Assembly: GCF_006438965.1 (NCBI RefSeq)
Contig: NZ_RCZM01000004.1
Coordinates: 372,001-436,000, forward strand
DNA: 64,000 nt
Source: Pedococcus bigeumensis
GTDB lineage: Bacteria; Actinomycetota; Actinomycetes; Actinomycetales; Dermatophilaceae
Direction of reading: 5' to 3'
Numbering within the stretch: the first letter of the stretch is position 1; every line of letters begins with the position of its first letter. The translations under genes and the position numbers were made by a program. This document shows positions 1 through 9,376 of this stretch, piece by piece. The notes under the pieces were generated by a model that worked only from the letters and a program-made list of their open reading frames with translations, did no database searches and was not told the DNA's origin.

Positions 1-1
1 G

Positions 2-1954
2 GGTGACGCCCTGGCCGTCGAGTCGGTCGAGCACGCCGCCCGCGCCCTCACCACGCTGCGCGCCGACGACGCCGGTCGGGCTGCGTTCCTCGTCGGGCAG
101 ACCGCGTCGTCGAGCGACCCGTCGACCTGGCCACGGCTCGAGGGCTCGGCTGTCTGGGCCCGCGAAGTCGTCGAGGCGCCTGCCACGGTCCGTCCTGCCG
201 TCGAGCAGCTGCTCGAACGGGTCGCCCTCGTCTCCGACCCCGCTCTGGCTGCTGCGCTCGTAGCGAGTGGTGAGGGCATCACCGCGGTGACCACCGACGG
301 CGACGTGTTCGCCCCCGGCTTCGTCCGCGGCGGCAGCAGCCACGCGCCGAGCCTCATCGAGATCCAGTCGGCCGTTGACGAGACGCGCGACCGCGTCGCC
401 GACGCGACCCGCCGCGGCGAGCAGGCACGGTTCGCCCTGACCGCCGCGCAGGAGCGGCACCGGGTCGCCAGCGACGACGTCGAGCACGCCCTCGAGCGGC
501 TGCACGACTCCGACGCCAAGATGGCCGCCGTTGCCGAGCGACTCGGTCACCTCGGCGCCACCGTCCGGTCCGCCAAGGCCGAGGCGGAGCGCACCGAACG
601 CTCGATCGCCGATGCGACGGCCGCCCTCGAGACCGACCGCGTCGAGCTCGCCGGAATGACCGAACGCCTCGACGAGGCCAGCGCCGAACCGACCGAGTCG
701 CAGGACCCCGGCACCGACGAGCGCGACCGCCTCGAGCTCGAGGCCAGCCGTGGTCGCACGGCCGAGACCGAGCTCCGGCTCACGCTGCGCACCAAGGAGG
801 AACGGGCTCGCGCCCTCAAGGGCCGCGCGGACTCCCTCGAAGGCGCTGCCCGCAACGAGCTGGCCGCCCGCCAGCGACTGGCCGCCCGCCAGGAACGCCG
901 CAAGCGCGAGGCCACGGTGGCCGAGGCGGTGCGACGCGGCGCGGCATACGCGAGCACGCTCATCGCCACCACCCTCGACACCGCAGCCCGCAAGCGCACC
1001 AGTGCGGAGCAGGAGCGCACCGAGCGCGACCAGGCCCTCACCGTGGTGCGCCGCGACGTCGCCGCCCTCCAGGACGACCTGCGCGAGCTCACCGACACGG
1101 TGCACCGCGACGAGGTGGCCCGCACCCAGCAGGTGCTGCGGATCGAGGCCCTGCAGGCCAAGGCCGTCGAGGAGCTCGGCATCTCGCCGGAGGCGCTGAT
1201 GGAGGACTTCGGTCCGCACCAGCTCGTGCCGTTCGTCGTCGGGCCGGACGACAACCCCGACGAGATCCCCGAGCCCGGACCCTACGTCCGCGAGACGCAG
1301 GAGAAGCGGCTGCGCAAGGCCGAGCGTGCGCTGAGTGCTCTCGGTCGGGTCAACCCGCTGGCGCTGGAGGAGTTCGCTGCGCTGGAGGAGCGGCACAAGT
1401 TCCTCACCGAGCAGCTCGAGGACCTCAAGAAGTCCAAGCGCGACCTGCTCGACATCGTCCGCGAGGTCGACGAGCGCGTCGAGCGGGTCTTCACCGAGGC
1501 CTTCCACGACACCGCTGCCCAGTTCGAGGGCGTCTTCAGCCGGCTGTTCCCCGGCGGCGAGGGCAAGCTGACCCTCACCGATCCGAGCAACATGCTGACC
1601 ACCGGCATCGAGGTCGAAGCTCGCCCCCCGGGCAAGAAGATCAAGCGGCTGTCGCTGCTGTCCGGTGGCGAGCGGTCACTGGTCGCGGTCGCGCTGCTCG
1701 TGTCGATCTTCAAGGCGCGCCCCAGCCCGTTCTACATCATGGACGAGGTGGAGGCGGCGCTCGACGACGCCAACCTCGGTCGCCTGATCACCCTCTTCGA
1801 GGAGCTGCGCGACTCCAGCCAGCTCATCGTCATCACCCACCAGAAGCGCACCATGGAGGTCGCCGACGCGCTCTACGGTGTGTCGATGCGTGGTGACGGT
1901 GTGACCACTGTGGTCTCACAGCGGATTCGCGACGTGGCGGCGCAGAGCGCCTGA
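2..1954 (+). CDS. smc: Chromosome segregation ATPase SMC, 5'-truncated
   Basis: This is the C-terminal 650 residues of the SMC condensin subunit, which with ScpA and ScpB compacts and resolves chromosomes. The reading frame is open from base 2, so the ATG-less left edge is the window boundary, not a gene start. Residues 1 to about 95 look like the end of the hinge domain (AVESVEHAARAL, FLVGQ). A long Arg/Glu/Ala-rich coiled coil follows to about residue 480. The C-terminal ATPase lobe has the ABC signature LSGGERSL (near base 1660), Walker B FYIMDEVEAALDD and the switch histidine in IVITHQ. The N-terminal Walker A half lies outside the window. The position upstream of ftsY matches the usual actinobacterial order. 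Confidence 0.96.
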   Translation, partial: GDALAVESVEHAARALTTLRADDAGRAAFLVGQTASSSDPSTWPRLEGSAVWAREVVEAPATVRPAVEQLLERVALVSDPALAAALVASGEGITAVTTDGDVFAPGFVRGGSSHAPSLIEIQSAVDETRDRVADATRRGEQARFALTAAQERHRVASDDVEHALERLHDSDAKMAAVAERLGHLGATVRSAKAEAERTERSIADATAALETDRVELAGMTERLDEASAEPTESQDPGTDERDRLELEASRGRTAETELRLTLRTKEERARALKGRADSLEGAARNELAARQRLAARQERRKREATVAEAVRRGAAYASTLIATTLDTAARKRTSAEQERTERDQALTVVRRDVAALQDDLRELTDTVHRDEVARTQQVLRIEALQAKAVEELGISPEALMEDFGPHQLVPFVVGPDDNPDEIPEPGPYVRETQEKRLRKAERALSALGRVNPLALEEFAALEERHKFLTEQLEDLKKSKRDLLDIVREVDERVERVFTEAFHDTAAQFEGVFSRLFPGGEGKLTLTDPSNMLTTGIEVEARPPGKKIKRLSLLSGGERSLVAVALLVSIFKARPSPFYIMDEVEAALDDANLGRLITLFEELRDSSQLIVITHQKRTMEVADALYGVSMRGDGVTTVVSQRIRDVAAQSA

Positions 1955-2092
1955 CCGCGCTGTCGTCGCCGGCCGCTGTCCGACGACCATGCAGGTCAGC
2001 GGGTATGCCGCCGTCCCCGCTGCCGGGCGTCGACGCGCCCGGGCGCGGCGGGTCGATTTGAGCATTCCCGCCGCGAGAGGCACCCTTGAAGC

Positions 2093-2374
2093 ATGGTCCC
2101 CCTCATCATCGGCATGCTCATCTGCGTCGGACTGGCGGTTGCCGTGGTCGCCGTGGTGGCAATTCCGGCGCGCCGCGAGGGTCGAGAGCTGCTGACGCCG
2201 CAGGGCGAGGAGCTCATCGCCGTCGTCAAGGAGAAGACCGAGTCGACGTTGGAGAAGACCGGTGAGGCCATCACCTCCGCCAAGGACGCGGTGACCGACA
2301 AGGTCAGCGACACCGTGTCGAGCGCGGCACCCCGCGAGACCGTCGAGGAGTCCGGGCGCCACCGCGCCGGCTGA
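2093..2374 (+). CDS. Small single-pass membrane protein of unknown function
   Basis: A 93-residue protein that I do not recognise. Residues 2 to 25 form one hydrophobic segment (LIIGMLICVGLAVAVVAVVA) followed by Arg-Arg. The rest is a charged amphipathic helix-like tail with KEKTESTLEKTGEAITSAKDAVTDK, similar in texture to small stress or late-embryogenesis-like helices. No ribosome site is visible. Instead the -10-like hexamer CACCCT (2081-2086) ends 6 bases before the ATG, so the mRNA may be leaderless. It sits alone between smc and the convergent STAS gene. The gene is likely real because of its coherent codon use, but the function is unknown. Confidence 0.65.
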   Translation: MVPLIIGMLICVGLAVAVVAVVAIPARREGRELLTPQGEELIAVVKEKTESTLEKTGEAITSAKDAVTDKVSDTVSSAAPRETVEESGRHRAG

Positions 2375-2475
2375 TACTTCTCCGGCTGCCACCGCGCTGG
2401 CTGGCACCCGGCCACTCCCGCTGCCGCGCGCGGCATATCGTCGAGCGTTGCCTGCCGGACTGCAGGGGCCGACCG

Positions 2476-2835
2476 TCAGCGCGATCGATCGGCTGCGTCG
2501 CTGACTGCCGTGTCGACCCGCACGACCCGGTCGACAGAGGTGAGCTCGATGACGGCCCTGATGGGCGACCCGTCGGGGACCACGAGGCGCAGTTCCTGTC
2601 GGCTGGTCCCCAATCTGTCAGCCAGCCGGAACACCATCGCCACACCCGAGCTGTCGAGGTAGGTCGTCGCGCTCAGGTCCAGGACCACGTGCGTGGTGTC
2701 CTTCGACACCCGTCCGAGGATGAGGTCGAGCACATCGTGCGCGTTGGCGAGATCGACCTCTCCCTCCACCCGAACCACCCTGGTGCCGTCGACACCGGCC
2801 AGGTCCTCGCCGCGCACGTGGGCGTGGGGGTTCAC
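2476..2835 (-). CDS. STAS-domain anti-sigma factor antagonist
   Basis: A 119-residue SpoIIAA/RsbV-type protein. Such proteins bind and sequester an anti-sigma kinase when a conserved serine is unphosphorylated. The STAS core is visible: VRVEGEVDLANAHDVLDLIL, then VVLDLSATTYLDSSGVAMVFRLADRL, in which the DSSG motif holds the predicted phosphorylated serine. The start is the GTG at 2833-2835, which overlaps the stop of the upstream phosphatase gene (GTGA), so the two are translationally coupled and probably partners. An upstream in-frame extension lies antisense to nothing useful and overlaps the phosphatase, so it was not used. The target sigma factor is not in the window. Confidence 0.87.
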   Translation of the reverse strand: MNPHAHVRGEDLAGVDGTRVVRVEGEVDLANAHDVLDLILGRVSKDTTHVVLDLSATTYLDSSGVAMVFRLADRLGTSRQELRLVVPDGSPIRAVIELTSVDRVVRVDTAVSDAADRSR

Positions 2836-5084
2836 GACGCGTCCTCTTGGCCCACGGTGCGTCGCAGGGTGACCACCGTGCCACTCGGCCGGCGGTCGAT
2901 CTCGACGGCGTCGACGAGGGCCTCCATCAGCGAGATCCCCCACCCGCCACCTCGTTCCGCGGGACGTCGCCACCGGCCCCTGTCACTGACCGTCACGACG
3001 ACCACGTCGCCATCCAGTCGAGCCGCGACAGCCAGCTCCCCATGGCCGTCATAAGCGTGCTGGACGACGTTCGCACTCGCCTCGCCGCACGCGACCAGGA
3101 TCTCGTTCTCGTCGCTCGATGCGACTCCTGTGTCGCGGAGCCATCGTCGCAACGTCCGCCGCACGTGGGCGAGCTCATGAGGCTCGGCATCCACGAGCAG
3201 CTCGAGGGGACCCGCGAAACGGGGTGAGGTTCGAATGGCGACCAGCGCGATGTCGTCTGCGTTCCTCGTCTCCCCGAGCAGTGCCGACAGCAGGTGGTCG
3301 CACAGTGGCTCGAGGTCGTAGTCGGAGTGGTCGGCTGCCTCGAGGGCCAGCCGGTCGAGCCCCTCCTGGATGGAGACACCCCGGCGCTCGACCAGACCGT
3401 CGGTGTAGAGCAGCAGGGTCGCGCCGGGAGGGAGGTCCAGACTGGCCTCTGCATAGTGGTCGTCCGCGGTCACGCCCACCGGAGGTGCAAGGCCGTCGAC
3501 CAGGAACCAGCTCGTGCCGTCGGCCATGACCAGCGCCGGTGGGTGTCCGGCGTTGGCGAAGCGCACCTCCCTGGTGTCGGGGTCGAACACGAGGTAGATC
3601 AGGGTGGCCATGTCGGGCATCGCGAGCTGGGTCACGAGCTGGTGGACGCCACGCAACACCTCGACGGGTGAGGGGTCGTGCAGTGCGTACGCGCGCAGCG
3701 CCATCCGCAGCTGGCCCATCGTCGCTGCCGCCTGGAGCCCGTGGCCGGTCACATCGCCGATGGCCAGCCCGATGAGCCCGCCCGGGAGCTGCACCACGTC
3801 GTACCAGTCGCCACCCACGTGCACGTCAGCCGTCGCCGGTACGTAGCGCGCCGCCAGGTCGACACCGGGGATGTCGGGAAGGCGGTCCGGAAGGAGGCTG
3901 CGCTGGAGGGTCTCGGCGATCTGGTGCTCGCGGGTGGCGCGCAGCTCCTCGCGGCTGAGCTGTTCCTGCGCCACCGAACGGTCGTGGATCTCCTGGAGGA
4001 GTCGCGCGTTCGCCGTGGAGAGGGCAGCCGTGCGCTGCTCGACTCGCGCCTCGAGCTCGGCGGCGGCCGCCTCGAGCGCGCGGGACGCCGCGACCCGCTC
4101 CGTCACGAGGGCCGACAGGAAGAACGACGCGAGAGCCACCCCTGAGTTGAACGCTTGGAGGATGGCCATCTGCTCGAACAACGAGTGCCCCTCGAAGGGT
4201 CCGCGGTCGTGCGTCGCCGCCCAGGTCGCGACCAGGGAGGCGACCAGGGCGGCCGGGGCGGCACCACGCAGCTGCAGCCGCCAGGCCGCCCATCCGAGCA
4301 CCACCAGTACGAGGAAGAGCAGCGGCAGGTCATGGAGTGTCACCCAGACCGAGACGACCGCGAGCGCGGTCAGGATCAGCACGGCCTCTGCCGCGCGGGC
4401 CGGCGACCAGCGTCCGAGCTCGGCAAACAGTGGCAGGCACAGCAGGAACGGCGCCACGGCGAGGACCCCCATGGCGTCCCCGGTCCACCAGACGGCCCAC
4501 GCCGGCATGACCCGGTCCGAGGTGATGGCTCCGGAGAGAACGAGGGCCGCCGTCCCGATGGTCGCGCTGACCAGCATGCTTCCCAGGGCGGCGAGGAACA
4601 CCAGGGCGAGGGCATCACGACCGCGGTCCAGCTGGCGTCGGAAGCCCACGCGGCCCAAGAGCGTCGCCGCCAGCAGCGGAGCGAGCGTGTTGCCGACCGC
4701 GGTCAGCACCGCCGGCGCGAGACCCTCGGTCAGAGGAAGGTTGACCGCCAGCGCAGCCACGGTCACGGCCGGCCACGTGCGGCGACCCAAGAGCAGGAAG
4801 GCAGCAAGAGCGATCCCGGTCGGCGGCCACAACGGGGTGATGTTCTGTTCGACCAGGGACAGGCTCAGTCCGACCCTCGCCCCCACGTAGTAGGCCACGG
4901 CGACGAGGACCAGACCTGCCGGGCCTCGCCAGCGGGGGTCGAGGAGCCGAGCTGGGCGCCGGTCGGCCGCGAACGGAGCGCGCCGACCTGACGCAGCGGA
5001 CGCCTGGTCGATCACCGCAGAGTCGCCTGGAACAGGCATCGGTGAGCTGGTCCGACCAGCAGTGACCGCTTCGTGGCCGGTCAT
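2832..5084 (-). CDS. MASE1 membrane sensor with SpoIIE phosphatase and HATPase kinase domains
   Basis: A 750-residue membrane signalling protein. The N-terminal third has about eight hydrophobic segments and the MASE1-like stretch ITPLWPPTGIALAAFLLLG. A coiled coil follows (ALEAAAAELEARVEQRTAAL). The PP2C/SpoIIE phosphatase domain has GGDWYD, GDVTGHG, NAGHPP, LYTDGLVE and DDIALVAIR, including the metal-binding aspartates. The C-terminus is an RsbW-like HATPase with N-box ACGEASANVVQHA and a GWGISLM glycine motif. It therefore carries both the phosphatase and the kinase of a partner-switching system, with the STAS antagonist encoded immediately downstream. Start choice: ATG at 5084. A TTG at 5126 is also in frame, but a TACGCT -10-like box just upstream (5127-5132) argues for the later start. 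Confidence 0.9.
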   Translation of the reverse strand: MTGHEAVTAGRTSSPMPVPGDSAVIDQASAASGRRAPFAADRRPARLLDPRWRGPAGLVLVAVAYYVGARVGLSLSLVEQNITPLWPPTGIALAAFLLLGRRTWPAVTVAALAVNLPLTEGLAPAVLTAVGNTLAPLLAATLLGRVGFRRQLDRGRDALALVFLAALGSMLVSATIGTAALVLSGAITSDRVMPAWAVWWTGDAMGVLAVAPFLLCLPLFAELGRWSPARAAEAVLILTALAVVSVWVTLHDLPLLFLVLVVLGWAAWRLQLRGAAPAALVASLVATWAATHDRGPFEGHSLFEQMAILQAFNSGVALASFFLSALVTERVAASRALEAAAAELEARVEQRTAALSTANARLLQEIHDRSVAQEQLSREELRATREHQIAETLQRSLLPDRLPDIPGVDLAARYVPATADVHVGGDWYDVVQLPGGLIGLAIGDVTGHGLQAAATMGQLRMALRAYALHDPSPVEVLRGVHQLVTQLAMPDMATLIYLVFDPDTREVRFANAGHPPALVMADGTSWFLVDGLAPPVGVTADDHYAEASLDLPPGATLLLYTDGLVERRGVSIQEGLDRLALEAADHSDYDLEPLCDHLLSALLGETRNADDIALVAIRTSPRFAGPLELLVDAEPHELAHVRRTLRRWLRDTGVASSDENEILVACGEASANVVQHAYDGHGELAVAARLDGDVVVVTVSDRGRWRRPAERGGGWGISLMEALVDAVEIDRRPSGTVVTLRRTVGQEDAS

Positions 5085-5258
5085 CGGCACCGCACGGCGG
5101 GCTGCACACCACGGAGCATGGGACAAGAGCGTAGAGGCCGACCTGCGTCACCGTCATGGTTTGACGGTGAGGAGACGCCCGGCGAATCCCGGAGGGCGGT
5201 GGGGGAGCGCCAGCCGGCAGGTCTCGAGCCGTCGATGTTTGCGCAGGTCAGCGGGTAG

Positions 5259-5301
5259 CTCAGGGACGCACCCATGACATTTGTCATGGGTGGTTCCTGA
5301 G
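5259..5301. other. Imperfect hairpin between divergent promoters
   Basis: CACCCATGACA (about 5269-5279) pairs with TGTCATGGGTG (5282-5292) around a two-base loop. The stem continues through one bulge to CTCAGG/CCTGAG at the outer ends. It lies between the divergently transcribed MASE1 phosphatase gene and the BNR propeller gene. It could be an operator or a hairpin in the propeller gene's 5' leader. The remainder of the 280-base intergenic region shows only the -10-like box of the phosphatase gene. Confidence 0.4.
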
Positions 5302-5364
5302 TGCTGGCTGGATGCTGGGGCGGGCCCGATCGGGTCCCCACCCATCCCCGGAGGAGATGCGCAG

Positions 5365-8061
5365 ATGGCATCGTTCAAACCCCGCGCCCGCAGGCTGATC
5401 GCCGGCGGTGCAGGACTGGCACTCGTCGTTGGCGGTGCAGCCGGTTTTCTCGGCAGGCACGAGCTCAACGAAGCGTGGCTGAAGTACCAGTGGCGTGACC
5501 GACACTACAACGCCGCCGTCATGGAGAAGGCCCTCATGATCGCCGGTGGCAACCCCGCCGAGGCGCAGAACGAGTCCAAGGAAGCGGTGACGATCGCCGA
5601 GCAGTTCGACCAGGCACGCACGGCACCGTCGGGGATCGTGGCACCGGGCGCCTACGGCTCCGCGTTCGCCCAGATCCAGGCGCTCCCTCACACCACCGGC
5701 GCCTGGAACGAGGTCACCAAGGTCCCCTACAACGCTGACGACCCGCGGTACCGGGACTGGAACTCCAACTCCTCCGGCGGCGCCGGCCACGTCACCGGAC
5801 GCATCACCGGCCTTGCGGCCGATGCCGCCAACCACGTGTATGCCGCGGGGGCCGATGGCGGGGTCTGGCGGTCCTCCCAGGGTGGCGGCAACTGGACGCC
5901 CATCGCCGACACGCTGCCCTCGCTGAGCTCGGGCGACCTGCAGCTGGCCGGTGACGGATCGCTGTGGTTCGCGACGGGCGAGTCCAACACCGGCGCGACC
6001 TCCTACGTGGGCGCCGGCGTCTACCGGCTGGGCAACCCGACGTCCGGGTCCTTCGCTCCGACCGACCGGGTCGGCGGCAAGGAGCTCGAGTCGACCACGG
6101 TCGGCCGGGTCCGGTTTGGCGGCGGCTCGACCGTCTTCGCAGCCACCAACCGGGGCATCTGGTACCACGCGGCCGGCAGCAAGGCCGGTGCGTGGACCTT
6201 CGGCTTCGCGCCCAACATGAGCTGGATGCCCGAGATCAAGGACGACGCGGGCACCGTGCTCGTGCCGGCGGGCAGCGACTGGGGAGGCAACACGGCCTCG
6301 GGACCCACGAACGCGGCATACAAGAACATCGTCAACGACATCGCGGTGGACCCCAAGAACCCCAAGCACGTGATCGCCGCCATCGGCTGGCGCTCGGGCG
6401 ACACCTACAACGGCTTCTACGAGACCAACGACTTCACGGCCGGCCCGTCGGGCTGGCACAAGCTGTCGGTGACCCTCGGAAGCATCACGAACACCAGCGA
6501 CGTGGGTTACACGACCTTCGCCTTCAGCAAGACTGGCGACCGGTTGTACGCCCTGGTCCAACAGCCGAGCAAGATCAACGCAACCTCTTCTCTCGCAGGC
6601 ATCTTCGTCTCCAAGACCGGATCGCCGAACGGCCCCTGGAACAAGATCGCCGACCAGCAGCAGCTGCACAACAGCGGCTCTGCCCTGGACCGCAAGGGTT
6701 ACGGCGTCGGTGTGCAGGCCTGGTACAACCAGTTCCTCACCGTCGACCCGGCCAACCGCGACCACGTGTGGGCGGGGCTGGAAGAGGTCTTCGAGACCAA
6801 GGACGCGGGGTCGCACTGGTCGGCCGTGTCGCCGTACTGGAACTTCGGCTTCCCGTGCTGGAGCCTCAGTGACGCGTCGAACAAGTGCCCGCTGGCCGGT
6901 CACCCGGACCAGCACTCCGTGACGGTCGGTACCGCAGGTGGCACCCCGGTCGTGTTCTTCGGCAACGACGGCGGCGTCTACCGGCGCCCGGTCAACGGCA
7001 CGGTCAACGCCAACGGCAACGCCACCGACCTGGTGTCGATGAGCTCCGACGGCACGATGGACGCCCTGCAGTACTACTCGGTCTCCGTGGGTCGTGACAC
7101 CAAGAACGGCAGCGGTGTCGTGGTCTCCGGCGGCCTGCAGGACAACGGTGTGTCCAACCTGTTCAAGGTGGCTCCCAACGGCACCAACACCGACACCGAG
7201 ATGGGCTCCAACTTCGGTGGCGACGGTGGTGACGGTTCGGCAGACCCGGCGAACGGCTGCAACCAGCTTCAGGAGTACGTCAACCTCGCAGTGAAGATCA
7301 CCAACAACTGTGCGCTCAACCCCGGAGCGCTCAGCGAGGCCCAGGCCAGCTCCTGGTCCCTCGACCCCGGTGACCCGTCACCGCGGTTCATCGCCCCGAT
7401 CGCGCTCGACGGCGCAGCGTCCGACCACTTCATCTTCGGCGGCCGCTACGTCTACATCGGCACCAAGGGCTGGACGGCCACGCGCAGCGCAGCCGACCTG
7501 ACCAAGGCGTTCGACCTGGGCGCCGGGCACTCGGCGACCGCCGTCGCGATGCAGGGCGGGACGGCATACGTGTCGTGGTGTGGCCCGTGCAACAACGCCG
7601 GGTTCGCCCGGGGTATCGCCACCAACGCAGGAGGCACCTGGCACCAGCTCTCGCTGGCCAGCACCTTCCCGCTGCGGTTCGTCCAGGGCCTGGCCATCGA
7701 CTCGGCCAACGGCAGCCACGCGTATGCCGCGATCAACGGCTTCTCGCGCCGGTTCACCGAAGGCCCCGGAGCAGGTGTCGGGCACGTCTATGAGACGAAC
7801 GACGGCGGCGCCACCTGGGCCGACGTGAGCGCCAACCTGCCGGACGTCCCGGCCAGCACGGTCAAGCGGCTGTCCAACGGTGCGCTCGTCGTGGGCACCG
7901 ACCTCGGCGCCTTCTACCGGGCGCCCGGAGCGACGTCGTGGCAGGTGCTGGGCACCGGGCTGCCGACCACCGTGGTGATGGATGTGGAAGCCGGTCCTGA
8001 CGGCAACCTCTACGCCGCCACCCACGGACGCGGCATCTGGAGCATCACGCCTCCGCAGTGA
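5365..8061 (+). CDS. Exported or membrane-anchored BNR/sialidase-fold beta-propeller protein
   Basis: An 898-residue protein with one hydrophobic N-terminal segment (about residues 10-27, LIAGGAGLALVVGGAAGFL), acting as signal anchor or signal peptide. The body has repeated propeller blades with BNR/Asp-box-like turns: GGVWRSSQGGGNWTPIAD, EVFETKDAGSHWSAVS, HVYETNDGGATWADVS, and a closing blade ending ATHGRGIWSI. This is the architecture of VPS10/sortilin-like and GH74/sialidase-like secreted proteins. I see no clear catalytic glycosidase residues, so enzyme activity is not claimed. The start is the ATG at 5365 with GGAGGAG (5350-5356) eight bases upstream; an upstream ATG at 5281 falls inside a hairpin. 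A terminator follows. Confidence 0.85.
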   Translation: MASFKPRARRLIAGGAGLALVVGGAAGFLGRHELNEAWLKYQWRDRHYNAAVMEKALMIAGGNPAEAQNESKEAVTIAEQFDQARTAPSGIVAPGAYGSAFAQIQALPHTTGAWNEVTKVPYNADDPRYRDWNSNSSGGAGHVTGRITGLAADAANHVYAAGADGGVWRSSQGGGNWTPIADTLPSLSSGDLQLAGDGSLWFATGESNTGATSYVGAGVYRLGNPTSGSFAPTDRVGGKELESTTVGRVRFGGGSTVFAATNRGIWYHAAGSKAGAWTFGFAPNMSWMPEIKDDAGTVLVPAGSDWGGNTASGPTNAAYKNIVNDIAVDPKNPKHVIAAIGWRSGDTYNGFYETNDFTAGPSGWHKLSVTLGSITNTSDVGYTTFAFSKTGDRLYALVQQPSKINATSSLAGIFVSKTGSPNGPWNKIADQQQLHNSGSALDRKGYGVGVQAWYNQFLTVDPANRDHVWAGLEEVFETKDAGSHWSAVSPYWNFGFPCWSLSDASNKCPLAGHPDQHSVTVGTAGGTPVVFFGNDGGVYRRPVNGTVNANGNATDLVSMSSDGTMDALQYYSVSVGRDTKNGSGVVVSGGLQDNGVSNLFKVAPNGTNTDTEMGSNFGGDGGDGSADPANGCNQLQEYVNLAVKITNNCALNPGALSEAQASSWSLDPGDPSPRFIAPIALDGAASDHFIFGGRYVYIGTKGWTATRSAADLTKAFDLGAGHSATAVAMQGGTAYVSWCGPCNNAGFARGIATNAGGTWHQLSLASTFPLRFVQGLAIDSANGSHAYAAINGFSRRFTEGPGAGVGHVYETNDGGATWADVSANLPDVPASTVKRLSNGALVVGTDLGAFYRAPGATSWQVLGTGLPTTVVMDVEAGPDGNLYAATHGRGIWSITPPQ

Positions 8062-8098
8062 CGCAGGCAGTGCACCACCACCTGAAGAGGTGAACCGG

Positions 8099-8133
8099 GA
8101 CGACCCCGACCGCGAGGAGCGGTCGGGGTCGTC
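8099..8133 (+). terminator. Intrinsic terminator of the BNR propeller gene
   Basis: A perfect 15-bp stem, GACGACCCCGACCGC (8099-8113) against its complement (8119-8133), closes a GAGGA loop. It is followed by TCGTCGC rather than a T run, as is common in actinobacteria. It separates the propeller gene from ftsY and lies inside an open frame upstream of ftsY, which argues against any ftsY start upstream of it. Confidence 0.75.
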
Positions 8134-8158
8134 TCGTCGCAATGAGAGGATGGCGCGC

Positions 8159-9376
8159 GTGATCGATCAGCTGTGGGAATGGATTGTCGTCGCCGTGGGC
8201 CTCCTCGTGGTCCTGGGCGGGGTGTTGCTCGGACTCGTGCGGGGACGGGGGCGCCGGACGAAGTCGGCTCCGACCCCGACGCGGGGGGCCGGCGGCTCGA
8301 CCGACGTCCTGCCCGGTGTCGGTGACGACGCCACCCCACCGCGCGACGCGCCCAAGAGATCCATCGAGGACGCCGGCTCGGTCGACACCCTTCCCGCTCC
8401 CTCGGACGAGGACCTGCCGCCAGTCCAGCCGACCCCGACGCTGGACCGCCCGGACGCGCCGGCCGGACGACTCCAGAGGCTTCGCGCCCGGCTGGCCCGT
8501 TCCAACACCGCCCTCGGGCACGGGCTGCTGACCCTGCTGTCCCGTGGCAAGCTCGACGAGGCCGCCTGGGAAGAGGTCGAGGACACCCTCATCGCCTCCG
8601 ACCTCGGTGTCGAGGCCAGCACCGAGCTCGTCGAGACGCTGCGCTCGCGGGTCAAGATCGAGGGCACGACCGACGAAGCCACCGTGCGCGGGTGGCTCCG
8701 AGAGGACCTGCTGCGGCTGGTGGACCCGACGATGGACCGCACCGTGGTCAGCTCGCGGGTCGACGGCCGCCCCGCCGTGGTGCTCGTGGTCGGAGTCAAC
8801 GGGACCGGCAAGACCACCACCGTGGGCAAGCTGGCGCGCGTGCTCGTCGCGGAGGACAAGGACGTCGTCCTCGGGGCAGCGGACACCTTCCGCGCGGCCG
8901 CGGCCGACCAGCTCGAGACCTGGGGTGCCCGGGTGGGCGTGCCCACCATCCGCTCCGACCGTGACGGCGCGGACCCGGCCGCGGTGGCCTTCGACGCCGT
9001 CAAGGCCGGTGCCGAGATGGAGGCTGACGTGGTCCTCATCGACACCGCCGGCCGGCTGCACAACAAGGTCGGGCTGATGGACGAGCTCGGCAAGGTCAAG
9101 CGGGTCATCGAGAAGCAGAGCCCGATCGACGAGGTGCTGCTCGTCCTCGACGCCACGACCGGCCAGAACGGGCTGCGCCAGGCGGAGGTCTTCGCGCAGG
9201 TCGTCGACGTCACCGGCATCGTCCTCACCAAGCTCGATGGGACCGCCAAGGGCGGCATCGTGGTCTCGGTGCAGCGCAAGCTCGGCGTCCCCGTCAAGCT
9301 CGTGGGCCTGGGGGAGGGCCCGGACGACCTCGCACCGTTCGACCCCGAGGCCTTCGTCGACGCGCTTCTTGCCTAG
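8159..9376 (+). CDS. ftsY: Signal recognition particle receptor FtsY
   Basis: SRP receptor GTPase (405 aa) that docks the Ffh-nascent chain complex at the membrane. It has an N-terminal membrane segment (about residues 8-25, VVAVGLLVVLGGVLLGLV), typical of actinobacterial FtsY, then a variable acidic/proline linker. The NG domain has G1 GVNGTGKTTT, the box DTFRAAAADQLETW, G3 DTAGRLHNK and G4 TKLDGTAKGG. Start choice: GTG at 8159, giving a short N-terminus directly before the membrane helix; GAGGAT (8146-8151) sits 7 bases upstream as a possible -10, implying a leaderless mRNA. The ATG at 8150 is an alternative. ffh, its partner, is encoded further on. Confidence 0.95.
   Translation: MIDQLWEWIVVAVGLLVVLGGVLLGLVRGRGRRTKSAPTPTRGAGGSTDVLPGVGDDATPPRDAPKRSIEDAGSVDTLPAPSDEDLPPVQPTPTLDRPDAPAGRLQRLRARLARSNTALGHGLLTLLSRGKLDEAAWEEVEDTLIASDLGVEASTELVETLRSRVKIEGTTDEATVRGWLREDLLRLVDPTMDRTVVSSRVDGRPAVVLVVGVNGTGKTTTVGKLARVLVAEDKDVVLGAADTFRAAAADQLETWGARVGVPTIRSDRDGADPAAVAFDAVKAGAEMEADVVLIDTAGRLHNKVGLMDELGKVKRVIEKQSPIDEVLLVLDATTGQNGLRQAEVFAQVVDVTGIVLTKLDGTAKGGIVVSVQRKLGVPVKLVGLGEGPDDLAPFDPEAFVDALLA

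Noticed and set aside
3225-3240. tRNA-like GGTTCGAAT motif
   Set aside because: It lies within the phosphatase coding sequence and no acceptor or anticodon stem can be folded around it.
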